DNA of 64,000 nt, from positions 620,001 through 684,000 of the forward strand of contig NZ_CP133888.1 of NCBI RefSeq assembly GCF_041228405.1, written 5' to 3'. The stretch comes from Salinilacustrithrix flava. GTDB lineage: Bacteria > Actinomycetota > Acidimicrobiia > Acidimicrobiales > Salinilacustritrichaceae. The notes under the pieces were generated by a model, which was not told where the DNA came from, did not search any database, and was given only the letters and a program-made list of their open reading frames with translations. Of the stretch, positions 59,763-64,000 are shown in pieces (position 1 is the stretch's first letter; each line of letters starts with the position of its first letter). The translations under genes and the position numbers were made by a program.

Positions 59763-60715
59763 GCGCGCTCCCGCCCCCCGAGGGCTACGACGACTGCAAC
59801 GAGTACACCCGGATCATCATCGACGAGGCCCTCGCCCGCCGGATCCGGGTCGTCGTCCTCGACCCCGACATCGGCGAGCTGGCGCTGACCCACGACGGCC
59901 GCACCCGCACCGTCATCCAGTCGCTCAGCGAGCTGACCTCCGCCATCGCGTTCCGGCGCTGCGACGACAAGGCCATGACGCGACGGGTCCTCACGGCAGC
60001 CGACCTGCCCGTGCCGCCCGGGCGGATCGCCACCGACGACGACGCGGACGAGGCCTTCCTCGCCGAGCACGGCTCCATCGTCGTGAAGCCGTGCCGAGGC
60101 GAGGGCGGGGCCGGGATCTCCGTCGGCGTCCGGGATGTCGACGAGCTCCGCTCGGCCATCACCAGCGCCCGCGCCACCTGCGATCGGGTGCTGCTCGAGG
60201 CGATGGCGCCCGGCGAGGACCTGCGGGTGCTGGTCATCGACGGCGAGGTGGTGGCCGCATCGGTGCGGCGGCCCCCGACGGTCGTCGGCGACGGGAGCAG
60301 CACCGTGCGCCAGCTCGTGGAGGCCCGCAACGACCAGCGCGCCGCCGAGCTCGGGCGCAACATGGTCACGCCCCTCGACGAGATCACGGCGTCGTCCGTG
60401 CGCGCCGCCGGCCACACCCTGGACGACGTGCTCGACGAGGGCGTCGCGCTGGAGGTGCGCCGCACCGCCAACCTCCACACCGGCGGCACCATCCACGACA
60501 TGACGCCGTGCCTGCACCCGACTCTGGCCGACGCCGCGGTCCGCGCCGCCGCCGCGCTCGACATCCCCGTGGCCGGCATCGACCTGATGGTGCCCAGCCC
60601 CGAGGGACCCGAGCACGTGTTCATCGAGGTGAACGAGCAGCCCGGCCTGGCCAACCACGAGCCCCAGCCCACGGCGCAGCGCTACCTCGACCTGCTCTTC
60701 CCCGCCACCGCCTGA
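59759..60715 (+). CDS. ATP-grasp ligase (GshF/CphA/Ngg-like)
   Basis: 318 residues from GTG. TRIIIDEALARRIRVVVLD, FRRCDDKAMTRRVLTAADLPVPPG, IVVKPCRGEGGAGISVGV, GDGSSTVRQLVEARN, RTANLHTGGTIHDMT and FIEVNEQPGLANHEPQPT follow the ATP-grasp ligases at the end of GshF, cyanophycin synthetase and N-acetylglutaminylglutamine synthetase. It lacks the extra N-terminal domains of those proteins. It probably adds an amino acid to a gamma-glutamyl compound; the product is unknown. Confidence 0.82.
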   Translation: MSALPPPEGYDDCNEYTRIIIDEALARRIRVVVLDPDIGELALTHDGRTRTVIQSLSELTSAIAFRRCDDKAMTRRVLTAADLPVPPGRIATDDDADEAFLAEHGSIVVKPCRGEGGAGISVGVRDVDELRSAITSARATCDRVLLEAMAPGEDLRVLVIDGEVVAASVRRPPTVVGDGSSTVRQLVEARNDQRAAELGRNMVTPLDEITASSVRAAGHTLDDVLDEGVALEVRRTANLHTGGTIHDMTPCLHPTLADAAVRAAAALDIPVAGIDLMVPSPEGPEHVFIEVNEQPGLANHEPQPTAQRYLDLLFPATA

Positions 60716-60730
60716 GGAGATCTCGTCCCG

Positions 60731-60751
60731 GCGTCGCACCTGGTGTGACGC
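60731..60751. terminator. hairpin between convergent ATP-grasp gene and folE
   Basis: GCGTCGCAC at 60731-60739 pairs with GTGTGACGC at 60743-60751 (9 bp with one G-T pair, 3-nt loop). It lies 16 nt after one stop and 17 nt from the other gene's stop. No T-tract is present, so bidirectional termination is only a suggestion. Confidence 0.4.
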
Positions 60752-60767
60752 GATGACGACAGAAGCC

Positions 60768-61382
60768 CTACATGTCGATGAGGCGCATCGCTTCGTAGCG
60801 GGTGGCGGTGTTGGAGCGGAACAGGCCGCGGACCGCGGAGGTCACCGTGGTGGTGCCGGCCTTGCGCACGCCGCGCATCGACATGCAGAGGTGCTCGGCC
60901 TGCACGACGACGAGCACGCCCCGGGGGTTGAGCACGCGCTCGAGCGCATCGGCGATCTGCACCGTGAGGCGCTCCTGGACCTGGGGCCGGCGGGCGTAGA
61001 CGTCGGCCAGGCGAGCGAGCTTGGAGAGCCCGGTGATGCGACCGTCCTCGCCCGGGATGTAGGCGATGTGGGCCTTTCCGATGAAGGGGATCAGGTGGTG
61101 CTCGCACGCCGAGTAGATCGGGATGTCGCGCACCATGACCATCTCGTCGTGGTCGGCCTCGAAGGTGGTCTTGAGGTGCTTCTCCGGCGTGTCGTGCAGC
61201 CCGGCGAAGATCTCGGCGTACATGCGCGCGACGCGGGCCGGCGTGTCGAGGAGACCATCGCGGTCGGGGTCCTCGCCGATGGCCTCCAGGATCTCTCGGA
61301 CGGCCGCGGCGATGCGGGGCTGGTCGACCTCGGGCGCGAGGTTCGGACGCTCGTCGTCGGCGTCGGCCGGGATGACGCTCAC
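60768..61382 (-). CDS. folE: GTP cyclohydrolase I
   Basis: 204 residues from GTG. GEDPDRDGLLDTPARVARMY, YSACEHHLIPFIGKAHIAYIP (in part) with the zinc-binding Cys and His, LARLADVYARRPQVQERL and AEHLCMSMRGVRK with the second zinc Cys. It starts folate (pterin) synthesis from GTP. The start overlaps the ftsH stop by 4 nt (GTGA). The other fol genes lie 13 kb away, beyond the B12 block. Confidence 0.97.
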   Translation of the reverse strand: MSVIPADADDERPNLAPEVDQPRIAAAVREILEAIGEDPDRDGLLDTPARVARMYAEIFAGLHDTPEKHLKTTFEADHDEMVMVRDIPIYSACEHHLIPFIGKAHIAYIPGEDGRITGLSKLARLADVYARRPQVQERLTVQIADALERVLNPRGVLVVVQAEHLCMSMRGVRKAGTTTVTSAVRGLFRSNTATRYEAMRLIDM

Positions 61383-63406
61383 GTGCCGGATGCGCCGGGT
61401 CGGACCCGCCAGCGCGGGCGCCACCGGGGTCGGGGCGGGGCCGGACGAGCCGGCACCGCGCCGGCGTCCCCGGCCGGCGCGGCCTCGCTGGCCGTGACGG
61501 GGGCACGCTCGGGCTCGGAGGCGGGCTCCGGCTCGGGGGGCGGCGGTGGGGCGTCGGCCAGGCCGGACGCGTCGGCGTCGACCCAGGTCTCGAGGTCGCC
61601 GAAGATCTCCTGCAGCTCCTTGTCCCCCAGCGTCTCGTGCTCGAGCATCTCCTCGGCGAGCTTGTCGAGGGTGGCGCGGTAGGTGGTGAGGATGGCGCGG
61701 GCCCTGGCGTGGGCGTCGTTCACCAGCAGGCGCACCTCGGTGTCGATCGTGGCCGCCACCGAGTCGGAGTAGTTGGCCTCGTGGCCGTAGTCCTTGCCGA
61801 GGAACACCTCGCCCTGCTTGGCGCCGAGGGCGATGGGGCCGACGGCGTCGCTCATGCCGTAGGTGGTGACCATGGCCCGGGCGATGTCGGTGGCCTTGTC
61901 GATGTCGTCGGCGGCGCCGGTGGTGATGTCGCCGAACACGACCTCCTCCGCGGTGCGGCCGCCGAGGAGCATGGCGAGGCGGTCGATGAGCTCGGCCTTG
62001 GTGTGGGTGTAGCGGTCCTCGGTGGGCAGGGCGAGGGTCCAGCCCAGGGCCCGGCCGCGGGCGACGATGGAGACCTTGTGGATCGGGTCGCAGTGCTCGA
62101 GCAGGTGGCCGACCAGGGCGTGGCCGCCCTCGTGGTAGGCGGTGACCCGGCGCTCCTTGTCGGACATGACGCGGGTCTTGCGCTCGGGGCCGGCGAGCAC
62201 GCGGTCGATGGCGGACTCGACGGTGTGCATGTCGATGGTGTCCGCGGATCGGCGGGCGGCCATGAGGGCGGCCTCGTTCATGAGGTTGGCCAGGTCGGCG
62301 CCGGTGAAGCCGGGCGTGCGGCGGGCGATGACCGCGGCGTCGACGTCGTCGGCGAGGGGCTTGCCCTTGGCGTGCACGTCGAGGATGGCCTTGCGGCCCT
62401 CGAGGTCGGGGCGGTCGACCACGATCTGGCGGTCGAAGCGGCCCGGGCGGAGCAGGGCCGGGTCGAGGATGTCGGGGCGGTTGGTGGCGGCGATGAGGAT
62501 GACGCCGGTGTTGGCGTCGAAGCCGTCCATCTCGACGAGGAGCTGGTTGAGCGTCTGCTCCCGCTCGTCGTGGCCGCCGCCCATGCCGGCGCCGCGGTGG
62601 CGGCCGACGGCGTCGATCTCGTCGACGAACACGATGGCGGGCGCCTGGGCCTTGGCCTGCTCGAACAGGTCGCGCACCCGGGATGCACCGACGCCGACGA
62701 ACATCTCGACGAAGTCGGAGCCCGAGATGGAGAAGAACGGGGCGCCGGCCTCGCCGGCCACGGCCCGGGCGAGCAGCGTCTTGCCGGTGCCGGGCGGGCC
62801 GACCAGCAGCACGCCCTTGGGGATCTTGGCGCCGATGGACTGGAACTTGGCCGGGCTCTGGAGGAACTCCTTGATCTCGTGGAGCTCCTCGACGGCCTCG
62901 TCGCACCCGGCCACGTCGTCGAAGGTGACCTTGGGCTGGTCCTTGTTCCACTGCTTGGCCTTGGCCTTGCCGAACTGCATGACCCGGCTGCCGCCGCCCT
63001 GCATGGCGTTGAGGAAGAACAGGAACAGGCCGAAGAGCAGGAGCAGGGGCAGGATGCTGAACAGCAGCGAGACCCAGATGGACTCCTGCTGCTGGTCGAC
63101 CTCGATCTCGATGGCGGGCGAGGCCTCCGACATCTCCGCGGTGAGCTCGTCGACGAACTCGGCCGGGTAGGACACCTTGTACTCGGTGCCGTCGCGCAGC
63201 TCGCCCTCGACGGCGTGGCTGCGGTCCTTGATGGTGGCGGTCTCGACGTCGCCGTCAGCGACGAAGCCCCGGAACTCGTTGAGCGTGAGCTCCTCGGGAT
63301 CGGACCCGGAGCGCAGGAACGAGGACGCCACGAGGGCCGCCACCAGGGCGAGTGCGACGTAGATGAGCGTTGGGCGGCGCAGCTTCTTCTTCACAGTCCG
63401 GACCAC
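61379..63406 (-). CDS. ftsH: ATP-dependent zinc metalloprotease FtsH
   Basis: 675 residues if GTG at 63406 is used (GTG at 63394 is also possible). Two membrane segments (TLIYVALALVAALVAS and the FSILPLLLLFGLFLFFL region) flank a periplasmic-type domain. The AAA domain has GPPGTGKT and the SRH region NRPDILDPALLRPGRFD, and the protease site is AYHEGGHALVGH. The C-terminal 60 residues are a Pro/Glu/Ala-rich tail. It degrades membrane and regulatory proteins. Confidence 0.96.
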   Translation of the reverse strand: MVRTVKKKLRRPTLIYVALALVAALVASSFLRSGSDPEELTLNEFRGFVADGDVETATIKDRSHAVEGELRDGTEYKVSYPAEFVDELTAEMSEASPAIEIEVDQQQESIWVSLLFSILPLLLLFGLFLFFLNAMQGGGSRVMQFGKAKAKQWNKDQPKVTFDDVAGCDEAVEELHEIKEFLQSPAKFQSIGAKIPKGVLLVGPPGTGKTLLARAVAGEAGAPFFSISGSDFVEMFVGVGASRVRDLFEQAKAQAPAIVFVDEIDAVGRHRGAGMGGGHDEREQTLNQLLVEMDGFDANTGVILIAATNRPDILDPALLRPGRFDRQIVVDRPDLEGRKAILDVHAKGKPLADDVDAAVIARRTPGFTGADLANLMNEAALMAARRSADTIDMHTVESAIDRVLAGPERKTRVMSDKERRVTAYHEGGHALVGHLLEHCDPIHKVSIVARGRALGWTLALPTEDRYTHTKAELIDRLAMLLGGRTAEEVVFGDITTGAADDIDKATDIARAMVTTYGMSDAVGPIALGAKQGEVFLGKDYGHEANYSDSVAATIDTEVRLLVNDAHARARAILTTYRATLDKLAEEMLEHETLGDKELQEIFGDLETWVDADASGLADAPPPPPEPEPASEPERAPVTASEAAPAGDAGAVPARPAPPRPRWRPRWRVRPGASGT

Positions 63407-63443
63407 GCTACCGACCCACCCCGGGTTGTCGACATCGGACGGG

Positions 63444-63986
63444 CTACTCGGCGCCCTTGTAGTCGGCGATGTGGGGCAGGTTGCGGTAGCGCTCGGCGAC
63501 GTCGAGGCCGTAGCCGATGACGAAGGCGGGCGGGATGCGGAAGCCGATGTAGCGCAGGTCGAGCTCGGCCTGCTGGTTGCCCTCGCGCACGAGCAGGGCG
63601 CAGACCTCGAGCGAGGCGGTGCCACGGGACTCGAACGTCTTGCGCAGGTAGCGCAGCGTGAGGCCGGAGTCCACGATGTCCTCCACGATGATCACGTGCC
63701 GGTCGTGGAGGTCGATGTCGAGGTCCTTCACGATGCGCACGACACCGGAGGAGCGGGTGCTGGCCCCGTAGGACGAGACCGCCATGAAGTCGACCTCGAG
63801 GGGGATGTCCACCGCACGGGCCAGGTCGGCCATGAAGATGAAGGCCCCCTTGAGGACCGCCACGAGGATGGGCGCCTTCCCGGCGTAGTCCCGGGCGATC
63901 TCGGCGCCGAGCTCGGTGATCCGCTCCTGGATCTGCGCTTCCGACAGGAGCACGTCGCCGATGAGGTCGTCACCCTGGGCAGCCAT
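63444..63986 (-). CDS. hpt: hypoxanthine phosphoribosyltransferase
   Basis: 180 residues. LVAVLKGAFIFMADLAR, EVDFMAVSSYGASTRSSG, and the PRPP loop VIIVEDIVDSGLTL, then FVIGYGLDVAERYRNLPHI. It salvages hypoxanthine and guanine. It lies 37 nt upstream of ftsH, the conserved (tilS)-hpt-ftsH order. The start ATG at 63986 is 14 nt from the window edge, so its upstream region is not visible. Confidence 0.97.
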   Translation of the reverse strand: MAAQGDDLIGDVLLSEAQIQERITELGAEIARDYAGKAPILVAVLKGAFIFMADLARAVDIPLEVDFMAVSSYGASTRSSGVVRIVKDLDIDLHDRHVIIVEDIVDSGLTLRYLRKTFESRGTASLEVCALLVREGNQQAELDLRYIGFRIPPAFVIGYGLDVAERYRNLPHIADYKGAE

Positions 63987-64000
63987 GCGGGCGGAACCTA

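Overview
The window is high-GC chromosomal DNA from an actinobacterium, most likely of the class Acidimicrobiia (Iamia/Ilumatobacter-like). This is inferred from dense GTG starts, 4-nt ATGA/GTGA overlaps, and the gene blocks present: DUF3263 + LytR_C, radA-disA, ispD-ispF-rlmB-sigH, hpt-ftsH-folE, folP-folB-folK-panC-panD, nadB/nadC-coaX-lysS, a CysO-like sulfur carrier and GpgS. No database search was possible, so the taxonomy is an inference.

Layout. 1-9.8 kb: core genes (SpoIID-like C-terminus, DUF983, histidine phosphatase, groEL with two variant CIRCE operators, CysO-like protein, and a compatible-solute set of gpgS, glycerate kinase and otsB), ending in the LytR_C/DUF3263 pair. 9.87-19.79 kb: an integrated element in the anticodon-loop half of tRNA-Thr(TGT). 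It is bounded by 43-bp identical repeats and has a tyrosine integrase at the right end next to the rebuilt tRNA. It carries unknown small genes, an HNH endonuclease, a cluster of GTCAGGAC repeats, a frameshifted sigma-70-like gene and a complete IS21-family insertion sequence (istA/istB). 19.8-36.3 kb: sigH, rlmB-ispF-ispD, a Crp-family regulator, disA-radA, LppM, Usp, clpC, a DUF4015 glycosidase-like protein, a phosphoribosyltransferase-hydrolase fusion, a polyprenyl synthase, and a GGDEF protein with a ribbon-helix-helix tail. 36.3-47.5 kb: lysS, coaX, an ABC1 kinase, nadC, nadB, panD, panC and folate genes, with a short dispersed repeat in several gaps. 47.6-57.7 kb: a cobalamin riboswitch followed by one long corrinoid uptake and salvage operon (btuFCD, cobO, cobQ, cbiZ, cobU, cobS, cbiB, cobC/D, cobT). 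57.7-60.7 kb: GCS2 ligase, class I amidotransferase-like hydrolase and ATP-grasp ligase. 60.8-64 kb: folE, ftsH, hpt.

How the parts work together. The NAD, CoA, folate and B12 genes form a cofactor-synthesis neighbourhood. The B12 operon imports corrinoids, adenosylates them, trims cobinamides with CbiZ and rebuilds the nucleotide loop with CbiB, CobC/D, CobU, CobS and CobT, under a single riboswitch. The B12 and GCS2 blocks lie between folE and folP, which are usually close together in actinobacteria. The integrated element shows decay: three frameshifts, an IS-truncated gene, and no target duplication at the IS.

Most interesting signals: (1) a GGDEF-ribbon-helix-helix fusion whose leaderless promoter is overlapped by a perfect 14-bp palindrome; (2) five copies of a 25-bp motif, two of them in matching leaders of nadB and nadC; (3) anticodon-loop integration that replaces the tRNA-Thr promoter; (4) a GCS2/ATP-grasp cassette of unknown product; (5) a phosphatase-fold protein without the catalytic cysteine inside the folate operon.
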